Shown here one piece after another: positions 27,446 to 37,613 of a stretch of 64,000 bases of DNA. Position 1 is the first letter of the stretch; every line of letters starts with the position of its first letter. Source of the DNA: Haematococcus lacustris (lineage: Eukaryota > Chlorophyta > Chlorophyceae > Chlamydomonadales > Haematococcaceae); the NCBI GenBank assembly GCA_030144725.1, contig JASKMD010000030.1:902525-966524 (forward strand). The letters are read 5' to 3'. Under the pieces are notes generated by a model that saw only the letters and a program-made list of their open reading frames with translations, had not been told where the DNA came from and searched no databases. The position numbers and the translations under genes were made by a program.

Positions 27446-30299
27446 CAGGCTTGTGAAAATTTCAGATTTTCATTCAGATTTTCAATGAAAATTTCCATCT
27501 GAAAATCTGAACGTATTCACTGCACATCTGAAAGTGCCGGGTGCTGCCTCCGGTCAGATCGCAACGCGATGGCAGCAACAGGCGAACAACAGCCACCAGG
27601 CAACCAGCGACTCGCCCCAGTGCAGACAGCCCGAGCTCTAGTCGCTGCTATGAGAAAGAGCCCGGCGCTGCCTCTCCCACGGGTGTTGCAGAGCCCAGTG
27701 ATTGGCTTGGCTGGCGCCAGCGCGCTGCAGCCACAGCGGAAAAAGCGAAAGGCTGAAAATGCCACTACAGGAGCCACAGATGGCGGTTCCACGGACAGCC
27801 CGCGCGGACGGCCTGTCAGCCAGTGGGTGGAGGCACTGCCCGGGTTACGTGAGGTCCGGCAAGAATGTCTCAAGGCTGAAGCAACACTTGCTTCAGTGCC
27901 CAGGGTTTCTCAGCAGCTCAGCAGCTGCAGATGCCGCCAAGCAGGACACTGATGTTAGCACAGCTATGGCCCGTCTTCAGCAGCAGCGGGCCACACAGCA
28001 GGAGCAACAGCAACAGCAACAGCCTGAGGTGTTGGGCATCCACGTGGAGTTCAATGAATTCTTCTTGCGCTTCCTGGTTGACAACAACCTACCCTTTCAT
28101 CTCTAGAGAACCCAACAACCAAGGCTTTTTTCAACAGGTTCATCCCTCACTTGAAGCTGGCCTCCCGCTACGAGGTAAGAGAGTGTTTAGTCTAGGGCAC
28201 CCGGGCAGCTCAAGACCATGGTAGGCTGCATGGCCGACCCCTTTCAGCCGCATGGCAGACCAATGCTGTGCCTTGCCATGTGCAGCTGAGCAGGCCGCTC
28301 CTCCTTGCTCTGTATGTCGCGGCCGTGATGGACGTCAAACAGCGGGTGGCTGAGGCCTCATTTGTGGCCCTCACCATAAACGGTTGGGCCAAGTCGTTGG
28401 GGGCTGCGCACCTGTTGGGTGTCTGTGGTGTGCTAGCTGGTCGGGTGTCCGTCTTCTTGGATGTGATCAACACAGCTGGCCACAGTGCCACATCAGAGCT
28501 CATGCTTGCAGAGATGTTGGGCGTCATTGAGAAGCATGACCTGGTGCGCACACATGCATCATGCAACACACACACATGCAATCACGTGTGATCTTGTGTA
28601 TGCATGCTTTGCAAGCCTCCTCTCATCTCATGGTTATGCTTTGCAGGCGGGCAAGGTGTGCGCAGTGGTGACTGACACTCCAACGCCCATGCGTAAGCTG
28701 TGGAGGTTGCTGGAGGAGAGGCTACCTCGCGTGTTGTGCATGGGCTGCCATGCCCACATTACCAACCTGTACTTCACCAGTGAGTTATGACAATGCCATC
28801 AGCTCACCACCTTCCAGCACTCCACCACCTTCCAGTCCTGGCTGCCCTTCCACCTTCCACCTTCCCCCTTCCAGCCCCTGTCCATGAGTTGCTGGCTTGC
28901 CGTATTGCAGAGATCATGCAACTGCATGCCTTCAAGCAGCACATCAACCAGGCCAAGGAGGTTGTGCAGTACTTCACACACATGTCACTGCCGCATGAAC
29001 TGCTGCGGCAGCAGCGGGCTGCCCTCGCTACATCATACCACTTGGCGGCTGCAACAGCGGGGGCTGGAGCAGGAACCGCACCGGTGGCCGGGGCAACAAG
29101 ATCAGCAGTTGGGAGTGCTACAGTTGTGGGAGCTGTGCCAGCCCCCAAGGTGGAGCTGCAACAGATGTCCCAGACACGCTTTGCCAGCCTGTATGACATG
29201 TTGCAGAGTGTCTAGGACAACAAGCAGGTAAGCTGTTGCATACGCATGGTTACGGGGACATGGGCGTACGCATATATGTTGCTGATGTTGTTGTTGATCT
29301 TGTCTTGTCTCTTATGCTCTTGTGTTGTTGTAGTAGTAGTTGTTGTTGTTCATATTGTTGTTGTTGCTACTACAGGCCTTGCTACACAACCTTCTACTAC
29401 TGCACTACGGCTAGGCTGTTGCCATCATTCTGCCATTTCCTGCCTTGCGCCTGCAATGTTGTTAGGCACGGTACGAGTTCCACACCTGGTGCGGTGGGGA
29501 CTACATGACAAGAATGAAGCTGTCACCCCGCTACTTCTCCCCTCTCTTGCTGCGTGACGTCGTGAGGTGGTGGGGATGGTACGGCAAGGAGACCCCAGTG
29601 CTATTGGAGGTGGCACAACGGGTGTTCTGCACCCCAGCCACGTCAGCCGGTGTGGAACGCCTATTCAGTGTCTTCAAGCTACTTTGGAGTGACAAGCGCA
29701 GCCGCCTGCTCATGGGGCGCATGTGGGCCATGGCCTATGTGTACTTCAACACGCGGGCGCTGAAGCGTGATGAGCAGCCCTTTGCTCCCACAGCTGCAGA
29801 GGAGGAGCAGTGGGAGGAGTGGATGGCTAGCCAGCCCTTGAGGGCTCCAGTGGCCTAGTGTCGGGCGCAGAAATTGCATGACATTTGCTGCTACAGGGTG
29901 CTGGAATGATTGCACTTGACAAGGTGGTAGTGGGGGTGGGAGTGGGTGGAGTGGGAGTGGGGATGTGATAGTGGAGGATAAGGCTTTGTATGGCATGGCA
30001 GACACGTGCTTGAGGCTTGGGTGCTGGCATGATTGCACATGACAGTGGATGAGTACGGGGTTTTATGCTAAGTTGGTATAGTAGGGTCTAGGCGCAGCTG
30101 TGAGCCTCTAAACTGACATCTGCTTGTTACAGGGAGTGTGTAGGCCTTCACACAAGCCGCGTGCAAAAGGGGAGGCTGGAAAACCAGCGGCAACCGCTCA
30201 ATTTCACTGACGATGAAACTCTTTCTGTTTTTCAATGAATTTCATTTCATTGAAAATTGAAAATCTGAAAATCTGAAAATCTGAAGATTCACAAGCCTG
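27446..30299 (+). mobile_element. hAT-superfamily DNA transposon, non-functional copy
   Basis: The ends are inverted: the left end begins CAGGCTTGTGAA at 27446, and the reverse complement of the right end at 30299 begins with the same 12 bases. Both are followed by subterminal TCAGATTTTCA repeats. The interior encodes an hAT transposase remnant (27569-29858). The 8-bp flanks (AGTGGGTT left, GTTGACAT right) do not match, so no target-site duplication is visible; it may have decayed or one end may be rearranged. A fragment of the same 5' end lies at 61318. Confidence 0.8.
27569..29858 (+). pseudogene. hAT transposase remnant (BED finger, core, C-terminal dimerisation domain)
   Basis: An ATG at 27569 opens an N-terminal segment (RKKRKAE, nuclear-signal-like). 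A second frame near 27820-27900 carries a BED-type finger (VSRLKQHLLQCPGF), then GIHVEFNEFFLRFL. A stop at 28104 interrupts the conserved LPFH...ENP stretch, with an apparent one-base loss, and the sequence continues as TTKAFFNRFIPHLKL. Core exons follow: about 28285-28541 (WAKSLGAAHLLGV, LDVINTAGHSATSE), 28646-28784 (CAVVTDTPTPMRKLW, GCHAHITNLYF) and 28875-29227, which is cut by an in-frame stop at 29213. The last segment (29469-29858) holds the dimerisation signature TSAGVERLFSVFKL, followed by an acidic tail and a stop at 29856. Canonical donors at 28542, 28785 and 29228 suggest the source gene had introns. Two clear lesions plus an apparent frame change in the N-terminal part make this copy a pseudogene. 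Confidence 0.75.
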
Positions 30300-30303
30300 G
30301 TTG

Positions 30304-30356
30304 ACATCCGTAACATCCGTAAAATCCGTAACATCTGTAACATCTGTAACATCCGC
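30304..30356. repeat. 9-10-bp tandem repeat (TAACATCCG)n
   Basis: Six imperfect units start directly beside the hAT right end and stop 11 bp before the ATG at 30368. Confidence 0.85.
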
Positions 30357-30367
30357 AGGTTGCTGCG

Positions 30368-30670
30368 ATGGACGTGAATACACTTATGTGGCAATTACTC
30401 CAACAACGTCAGGGACTGCAACATGCGCAGCATGCGCAACAGGCCGTGCAACGACAGCCCCTGCAACAACAAGGAGCGCAGCCATGCGGGCAACCAATTG
30501 GGCAGCCATTCGGGCTTCCATTCGGGCAGCCATACGGGCAGCAATTCGGGCAGCAATCCGTATTGTTCCCCCTCCCATCATCCCTCCCATCACCACCTCC
30601 CAGTCTCCCCTCTGGCACTCCTTTGTCGTCAACTGCTGGAACCGCTGCTCCACGCGCAAGCATGAAGTAG
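30368..30670 (+). CDS. Hypothetical Gln/Gly/Pro-rich protein
   Basis: A 100-codon ORF starting with ATG. After MDVNTLMWQLLQQRQGL it has an AQHAQQAVQRQPLQQQ stretch and then degenerate 12-bp units encoding GQPxGQPFG repeats. It overlaps a longer minus-strand ORF (30792-30409), so at most one may be real. No family recognised. It could be an exon of a transposon-encoded protein, given the surroundings. Confidence 0.25.
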   Translation: MDVNTLMWQLLQQRQGLQHAQHAQQAVQRQPLQQQGAQPCGQPIGQPFGLPFGQPYGQQFGQQSVLFPLPSSLPSPPPSLPSGTPLSSTAGTAAPRASMK

Positions 30671-30792
30671 GTCAGCAAGCTGATGTTCACAACCTCACGC
30701 CATCGCAGAATCGCGATTAGCTCCTCGTCATCGCTATCCCCATCGACATCCATAGCATTCCAGCCAGCCGCAAAACCCAGCACCGCATCCAT
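30409..30792 (-). CDS. Hypothetical protein, acidic N-terminus, antisense to the Gln-rich ORF
   Basis: A 127-codon ORF with ATG at 30792. It begins with GWNAMDVDGDSDDEELIAIL and REVVNISLLTYFML, which look like a genuine protein start. It then turns Gly/Asp-rich and finally reads the antisense of the GQP repeat as CPNGSPNGCPIG. The acidic, then helical start resembles N-termini of some transposase-associated proteins, but I cannot assign a family. It may be a first exon whose donor lies before the repeat. Confidence 0.3.
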   Translation of the reverse strand: MDAVLGFAAGWNAMDVDGDSDDEELIAILRWREVVNISLLTYFMLARGAAVPAVDDKGVPEGRLGGGDGRDDGRGNNTDCCPNCCPYGCPNGSPNGCPIGCPHGCAPCCCRGCRCTACCACCACCSP

Positions 30793-31580
30793 TTGGTGTG
30801 GCTGAGAGTCAAAACAGCAATAAACGGGACGAACGGTACGAGCGGGACGTGCGAGAACGACTGTGGACCGTCGACCGGGAGGAATCTTATTTAATTCAAA
30901 TTAATACATTTCGCCGTGCCAGTGGGAAAAGGGTACAGGTATCATGATAATATCATTATATTTCATTATAAGCCCTGTTTCTGCATCGCCAGACGCCTGT
31001 GGGGACCCTATGTCCCTCGCGCACTGGTCGTTAGGAGGCAGTTGGCCGGCATTACTTCTTCTGAGCAATGTATCGTGCACTGGGGTCATGGCTGACGCCA
31101 GAGCAGCTGTTTAACAATGCTACCATCAAGCGATGTGTTCCGCAAGTTGCAAGCATGTTGCCGATTGGCTGTCCTAGTTCAACAGTGAAGGCCAGTGAAG
31201 TTGCTGTGTGCATGCGCTGGCCGAAAAGTAGCGCCCGAAAATCCACAGCGTGGGCAACATCAGCCAAACGGCGGACCTGTAGACAATGTTTAGCTACTTC
31301 CGCTCTGCGGAGATTGCTGCATAGCTAGTCCCGCTAGTGCGGCGATGTCTGGTTGACTAGCTAGTCCTGACTTGCACGACTGCAGTGCACCGAAGTGTCT
31401 TTTCACTTGCGATGCTTACCACCATCATCCCCACCGCCATCCCAGCTAACGGGAGATTAGCGAGCTTGTTGTCACCAAACATGTAATTCTGCAGCCAAAA
31501 CTGCAGCTACGCTTCCTAGCATAGTCTCTATGAACACAACCAATAGCCTCATCTCTATGAACACAATTAACAGAGGACAT
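30793..31580. other. Repeat-flanked spacer without supported gene
   Basis: An AT-rich stretch at 30885-30980 is followed by overlapping short open frames at 31068-31328 (+, 86 codons, ATG) and 31267-31052 (-, no ATG). Neither has a recognisable motif. The minus frame has more balanced composition (VDFRALLFGQRMHTAT) and could be a transposon fragment. Confidence 0.3.
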
Positions 31581-32066
31581 ACGTAGTAGATAATGGTGTC
31601 GCGGGTCGTTTTAGGCGGTTTAAAAAGGCAAGGCCGAGGCCCTGGTGCGGGGCAGCTCGAGACCGAAGCCAGCGGTCACGGAGCGCCAGGGCCGAGACCG
31701 AGCCTTTTTCAACCGCCTAAACCGGCCCTGGCGACTCCATTATCTAGTGTAATTGAGTTTTACGTAGGCGAGGCTCTATTGGCGCGGCGAAGCCGCGCAA
31801 TGTGATGCTTCTTGTCCCCTGCGATGGTGCTGGCCGGCTGTTACGTGTTCGTTGGGAGCACTTTTTGTTAATACACCAGGTCGCTGCAGTTATCCTCGTC
31901 ATAAAACGAGGTCTATTAACGATTACGTAGTAGATAATGGTGTCGCGGGTCGTTTTAGGCGGTTTAAAAGGCGAGGTCGAGGCCCTGGCGCGGGGCAGCT
32001 CGAGACCGAAGCCAGCGGACACGGAGCGTAGCGACGCTACGCTACGCTCCGTGACCGCTACGCTCC

Positions 32067-32761
32067 GCTACGCTCCGTGACCGCTGGCTTCGGTCTCGAG
32101 CTGCCCCGCGCCAGGGCCTCGGCCTCGCCTTTTTAAACCGCCTAAAACGACCCGCGACACCATTATCTACTACGTAAAACTCAATTACAGGTGCACTCCT
32201 GCTCTAAGCAGAGATGCATTGCATCGGCAACAATACATACCTGGCCACTTCTAGGCACAGAGCACAATCAGTAGTGGCGTTTTCACGCGTTTAAAAACGT
32301 TAGCAGCCCTATCCTTAAAACGTTTAGTACGCGGCCCCTCCGCTATTAACAGCCACAAACCAAACTTGTGGTTGTTAGTAGGGGAGGAGACTTGTTTGTG
32401 GCTGTTAATAGCGGAGGGGACTTGTAAACAAGGCAACCACCGTCGCGATCACAGTCTTCGTCATCGTAGTCAGATGCAGGCGAGATATGCTCGGACATCG
32501 AACAAAGACAGCAGGGAATAGATGCGCGGCGGTCAGCATTACACATGTCACACCAGATGTGAGAGACAGAGCCAGCGCGGCTCCGCCGCGCTGGCTAAAG
32601 CTTGAACGCTTTAAAAACGCCACTACACTAGATAGCGACAAAACCGCTGCGTGCTAAAGGTTTAAACACGCTCGGCCTCGCACCGGCGCTAAACAGCTCG
32701 AGACCGAAGCCAGCGGCCGCGGAGCGTAGCGACGTGGCCGCTGGCTGAGGTCGAGAGCTGT
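32067..32761. repeat. ~695-bp direct duplication, copy 1
   Basis: Essentially identical to 33256-33950 at a constant offset of 1189 bp. By eye I found one substitution in the compared stretches (GACGTGG against GACGCGG near the right end), which implies a recent duplication. Confidence 0.85.
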
Positions 32762-33255
32762 CCCGCGCCAGGGCCGAGACCGAGCCTTTTTCAACCACCT
32801 GAAACGACCTAGGCGACTCCATTATCTAGTGTAATTGAGTTTTACGTAGGCGAGGCTCTATTGGCGCGGCGAAGCCGCGCAATGTGATGCTCCTTGTGAC
32901 CTGCGATGGTGTAGGACGGCTGTTACGTGTTCGTTGGGAGCACTTTTTGTTAATACACCAGGTCGCTGCAGTTAGCGATTCTTAAACCGAGGTCTATTAA
33001 CGATTACAACTGAGTAAAACTCAATTACGTAGTAGATAATGGTGTCGCGGGTCGTTTTAGGCGGTTTAAAAAGGCGAGGTCGAGGCCCTGGCGCGGGGCA
33101 GCTCGAGACCGAAGCCAGCGGTCACGGAGCGTAGCGACGTGGCCGCTGGCTGAGGTTGCAATAGTTGCGTTGCCAGGGCCGTTATAGGCGGTTGGTAAAG
33201 GCTCGGTCTCGGCCCTGGCGCGGGACAGCTCTCGACCTCAGCCAGCGGCCACGTC

Positions 33256-33950
33256 GCTACGCTCCGTGACCGCTGGCTTCGGTCTCGAGCTGCCCCGCGC
33301 CAGGGCCTCGGCCTCGCCTTTTTAAACCGCCTAAAACGACCCGCGACACCATTATCTACTACGTAAAACTCAATTACAGGTGCACTCCTGCTCTAAGCAG
33401 AGATGCATTGCATCGGCAACAATACATACCTGGCCACTTCTAGGCACAGAGCACAATCAGTAGTGGCGTTTTCACGCGTTTAAAAACGTTAGCAGCCCTA
33501 TCCTTAAAACGTTTAGTACGCGGCCCCTCCGCTATTAACAGCCACAAACCAAACTTGTGGTTGTTAGTAGGGGAGGAGACTTGTTTGTGGCTGTTAATAG
33601 CGGAGGGGACTTGTAAACAAGGCAACCACCGTCGCGATCACAGTCTTCGTCATCGTAGTCAGATGCAGGCGAGATATGCTCGGACATCGAACAAAGACAG
33701 CAGGGAATAGATGCGCGGCGGTCAGCATTACACATGTCACACCAGATGTGAGAGACAGAGCCAGCGCGGCTCCGCCGCGCTGGCTAAAGCTTGAACGCTT
33801 TAAAAACGCCACTACACTAGATAGCGACAAAACCGCTGCGTGCTAAAGGTTTAAACACGCTCGGCCTCGCACCGGCGCTAAACAGCTCGAGACCGAAGCC
33901 AGCGGCCGCGGAGCGTAGCGACGCGGCCGCTGGCTGAGGTCGAGAGCTGT
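33256..33950. repeat. ~695-bp direct duplication, copy 2
   Basis: Partner of 32067-32761. Sequence diverges abruptly after GAGAGCTGT, where copy 2 closes a perfect hairpin and copy 1 continues into a different module. Confidence 0.85.
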
Positions 33951-34022
33951 TTAGCGCCGGTGCGAGGCCGAGCGTGTTTAAACCCTTTAGCACTGGCGGT
34001 TTTGTCGTTATCTACTACGTAG

Positions 34023-34194
34023 CAGTGGCATCACAGCCTACCAGGCATCAGTCTCAAGCTGAACGAGCTAGTTGCAATCTGTAGACACCTGTTTGAGCGG
34101 ACGAATGCACTCGAAAGTCTGCGATTACCAGGAGTCGAACTAGGGTCGCCAAGGTGACTTGGGATGCATCATAACTGTATCATGATATGTAATG
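34023..34194. other. Spacer between foldback cluster and next hairpin
   Basis: No gene. On the minus strand at about 34150-34120 there is a tRNA B-box-like AGTTCGACTCC, but its stem does not pair well. It may be a degenerate tRNA-derived SINE end. Confidence 0.3.
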
Positions 34195-34350
34195 GATAAT
34201 CGGCGGGCCGAGTACATTATGCGAAAATAATGGACGAGTCCGAGGCGATGCGGACATACACACCGAGGCGCAGCCGAGGTGTGTATGGCCGCGGAGACGA
34301 GGACGAGTCCATTATTTTCGCGTAATGTGCGAGGTAGAGGCGATTATCTG
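34195..34350. repeat. ~155-bp palindrome (hairpin)
   Basis: The left arm GGATAATCGGCGGGCCGAG, then GGACGAGTCCGAGGCGATG, is mirrored on the right with a few mismatches. The arms meet at ACACACCGAGG/CCTCGGTGTGT. The right flank carries a short duplicated GCGGCCCGTCAAATATACAAAA motif (34367 and 34397). Confidence 0.8.
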
Positions 34351-34848
34351 GTATATCTGAGGTCCGCGGCCCGTCAAATATACAAAAGTGCTCCCCGCGG
34401 CCCGTCAATTATACAAAAGCGCGGTCAACGTTAGGTCAAATATCTGAAGTTTCTGACAACGAAGTGGCTTAGCAGCAACGACAAAGCCTGCTATCTGTCT
34501 ATCCGCAACGAGTGCGGCCTGCCCAAAGCCCGAAGCTTCTAAGTCAACATGCCAGGCTGGCAACTATAAGTATACATGCCAGCCTGGCAACATGTCCGCT
34601 AAGCTACCGCGCTTTGTTTCATTTGCCGCGCTGAGGTTGCAATAGTTGCGTAGGCGAGCTTGCGTAGGGTAACTCGCGACTTGCACGTTTCGACGTGCAA
34701 GCCTTACATGCAACTAGCACACTCGCGACTTGCGGTACACTTGCAGAACACGCGGAGCTAGCTGCTCGCCCTTTGCAGCCTTGATATACTCATCCGAGTT
34801 ATGGAAAATTATTTGATCCTGTATTTTGCATACACCTCAGATATGTAA
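34351..34848. other. Spacer without gene
   Basis: Contains ATGCCAG(G/C)CTGGCAAC in two copies (about 34549 and 34576) and a copy of TGAGGTTGCAATAGTTGCGT (34631), which also occurs within the foldback cluster at 33153. No coding signal. Confidence 0.3.
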
Positions 34849-35622
34849 GGTTCCCAAATAGACATCTCTATGTCCATAGTAAATAGTATAGACTAGAGAT
34901 AGTAAATAGTGTAGACTAGTCGACTATTTCGTCACCAAATCAGCTACTTTCAGTCGCAACGGGGCGTACATTAGCTCGCCAAACACGTCGTGCTAGTCTT
35001 AAGAGCAGTCAGTATCAGTTGCAATTCTGTTGATCTGCCGGCCAAAAAATTGCCCACTTCCTTATCGACGAACTCCGATGGCTGCAGCTGCTGGCCCATC
35101 GGGCGGCACGCAGCCAAAGAGGCACGCATTACAATTGCAGACAAAGCTTCGAGAGCAAGCGCTTCTCATTTCAGGTCTATGAGTTTTAAGGACAAAGCGT
35201 TTGCAAAGCTGTTTGCGGCGATTGTGACCAGTCCTATAGCTGCGTGAACATGTCTACCACAAATGAACACAAGTGCAAGCCAAAGCGACAGCGTGCGGAC
35301 ACGACACCAGATGGACCAGCAGCAGCAGCAGCCGCAGAGCTGCCTTTCCAGCGGATTGCGAAGTGCTGGAATGGTACAGCGCTGCCTGTGTTGTGGAGCA
35401 ATCTTTGACTCTATATACAGTGTCTTTGACTCTATATACATGTGAATGTTAACTGCAACAATGATGACAACGAGTCTTCCCGTTGAAACTGCCAATAGCT
35501 CTGCAATCGCCTAGGACATTTTATTTTTGCATGGAGCGACTAGACTATCTCTATTCTAGTCAAAAATAGTACTATTTCGACTAGTACTATATCTAGTCTA
35601 TTTATAGTCTATTTTAGGAACC
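34849..35622. mobile_element. 774-bp element with terminal inverted repeats (GGTTCC...)
   Basis: The left end GGTTCCCAAATAGAC is inverted at the right end (reverse complement GGTTCCTAAAATAGAC). Subterminal TAGACTAG/CTAGTCTA motifs are dense at both ends. No target duplication is evident. It is too short for a transposase and encodes only a small basic ORF (35250-35408). Confidence 0.65.
35250..35408 (+). CDS. Small hypothetical ORF, basic N-terminus
   Basis: 52 codons starting with ATG at 35250. It holds a basic KCKPKRQR cluster, an alanine run and a PFQRIAKCWNGTALPVLW segment that reads as protein-like. It lies inside the 774-bp terminal-inverted-repeat element. Possibly a fragment of a longer captured or transposon gene; function unknown. 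Confidence 0.25.
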   Translation: MSTTNEHKCKPKRQRADTTPDGPAAAAAAELPFQRIAKCWNGTALPVLWSNL

Positions 35623-36006
35623 TTCATGATATGCCTAATAGTCCATATACGTGTATCATGAGATATCATAATACATGCCGCTCCCTACATGCCTGAGATT
35701 ACCCACAGTCAAACATGTTGGTCCTGAAGTCAGACATGTTGGTCCTTAACAATTGTTGAACGAGTTTTGTTTGCCTGGACTGGGTCCAGCACGGTTTTGC
35801 TAAGGTCAAAACATCTGTTAATATTAGGGCTGTTAATATTAGGGCCAAGGGTGCCCAACGTTGTCCAACTCAAAATGCACAGTTGACTAGAACGTGTGAA
35901 CGACTTTGACTCTGCGTGAACGACTTTGACAGCCGTTGCATTTGATGACACGTCCTTAGCTGCTTGTTAGCTGCTGACAGTTGAGACCTGCAGGGGAGAC
36001 CTCAGC
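35623..36006. other. Spacer with short tandem repeats
   Basis: Contains two copies of ACATGTTGGTCCT (35714, 35738), two of CTGTTAATATTAGGGC (35815, 35831) and two of GTGAACGACTTTGAC. No coding signal. The last seven bases, CCTCAGC, are the left target duplication of the next element. Confidence 0.4.
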
Positions 36007-37221
36007 TCAGGCGCCCCCAACATGGGGTTGGTGATATGCATGCAAATTCTCTCTCAATACTGAACCGTTTTCAATAGCGTTTATCACATTGGCATTGGCT
36101 GTATCGTCCGCGTCATCTGACCACCAGCGCTAGCCATTGGAGTCTTTGCGGGCATACTGCCACATGTGCCCGCGAACAAACCACAGCGGCGATATGGGTC
36201 TCCTTGGCACGGTGAGCCACATCGCTGTGACCCCATCTACCTAGCACAGTGAGCGGGTTGTGCACAAATGGAATGTCCGGCCAACACCCAACGCGATGTC
36301 TGCCGGGCGTGCAGGGCACCTAGACGGGGTGATGGAAGCCTATACTCATGTTCGCTTCTCGCCGAATACATCATTTGGGTCGGCGCACACTAAGGTATAA
36401 CCGGGTTACACCCCCCCTCCCCCACTGTGTCCTCCACTGTGCTGCACCCGTTGCACCTAGAGAAAAAGCGACATGAAATGTTTTTTCTTGACCCATCGGC
36501 GCATCTATTGAAACAAACCGCACATCAAACGACCCAGGCCTCGTTCAGTTTCGCATCTTCAAAATGACGTCATGTTCTCCAAGCAGAATCAGGGCCACGG
36601 GGCTGTGGGGTGGCAGTTGAGCTATGAAACTTTGCACGCAGGTGGATGGCATGTAGGGGAGTACAACTCTCAGAGGAGACGAGTCCAGACTCGGTCAAGG
36701 TGTGGAGTTGGGTCACTGACTGCATGGCCCTGACCCTGAGATCGGCTAAGGGAGTTGGGGGTCACCGACCAAAGTGAGTGTCTGGCTTATCTGAGTATGA
36801 GCGTTTGTAACACGATGTTAGAAGAGCTTAACCTAGTAAGTAGCATGTTGTAAGTCCAAATGGTTGAGCTGTGGCATTGCCCTCTAGGTATGGGGAGGAG
36901 GTGGGCTCAGTGCCACATTCCCGCAACCGCTCTCCGATCCGACTGCTGCTGCCGACGCGCATGCTCGTGAAGAGCAGCCTCAGCGACGAGGGCGGTCGCA
37001 GCGATGACTGCATGCCCCGCTACGGCTCAAACTTGAATCACCAACTTTGATGCTTTGCTGTGCACGACCTACTGACTGCATGAGTATTCTGGATGGGTGA
37101 ATGATAGCTGGCTGTGTTGGCTACATTGTGAACCATCTAGCATAATATTCGGCGCAGTGAGTACAAAGTTACAGCCGTCCTACTACCAGGGGTAGGTTTT
37201 CTGTTAGTTGGGGGCGCCTGA
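36007..37221. mobile_element. 1215-bp non-autonomous DNA transposon with 15-bp TIRs and 7-bp TSD
   Basis: TCAGGCGCCCCCAAC at 36007-36021 is perfectly inverted at 37207-37221. The flanks carry the direct repeat CCTCAGC (36000-36006 and 37222-37228). No transposase motif is seen inside. The TSD length fits hAT-like (8 bp) or related superfamilies imperfectly. CCTCAGCGGAGA also recurs in the right flank, so the TSD match deserves caution. Confidence 0.6.
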
Positions 37222-37228
37222 CCTCAGC

Positions 37229-37613
37229 GGAGACCTCAGCGGAGTCATCAGCGGAGACAGCTTACAGTGCGGCGTAGCGGAGCGAGCCTACAACTAGCAG
37301 ACTGCCCATTCCCATCTGTTACAGACTTGACAGCTTTAGCTGGGCTTACATGCCAGGAGCAGATCATATCTATGCTCTGGCCAGTGGCTTGCAGCACTTG
37401 AAACACCTTGACCTTGACAGGAGCAGCCTCAGTCAGCACGTTAACCCCTTGCCCAGCTCTCTCTCTCTCTCCACATTAGAGCAGCCCTAGCTTTATGTCA
37501 CGCAGGAGGCAACATGCCCTGATTTTTTTATCAAGTGTGGATGTGCTGGCTCCAGGGATGACCTTGACACCTTGTTGAACAGTAGCTTTAGCCTCAGCCT
37601 CCCCCTCGTTTTC
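37229..37613. other. 3' flank of the unrecognised minus-strand gene
   Basis: No gene supported. It contains a CAGCGGAGAC/CAGCGGAGTC direct repeat near 37227-37258 and a (CT)n run at 37457-37472. Confidence 0.35.

Larger units (their letters stand above)
31581..34022. mobile_element. Nested foldback (long-palindrome) repeat cluster
   Basis: The cluster is made of modules bounded by TACGTAGTAGATAATGG or its inverse. It contains at least three long palindromes: 31925-32176 (252 bp), 33027-33365 (339 bp) and about 33818-34021 (204 bp). Arms carry GGTCGTTTTAGGCGGTTTAA and CTCGAGACCGAAGCCAGCGG blocks. Units ACTCAATTAC and AATTGAGTTTTACGTAGGCG recur. No transposase is encoded. The structure fits foldback/MITE-like elements that inserted into one another. 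Short ORFs inside (for example 32436-32251 and its copy 33625-33440) occur only because the DNA is duplicated. Confidence 0.8.

Noticed and set aside
34115..34160. Possible tRNA gene on the minus strand (AGTTCGACTCC)
   Set aside because: The T-stem pairs poorly and no acceptor stem, D-arm or anticodon arm can be completed; at most a degenerate SINE end.
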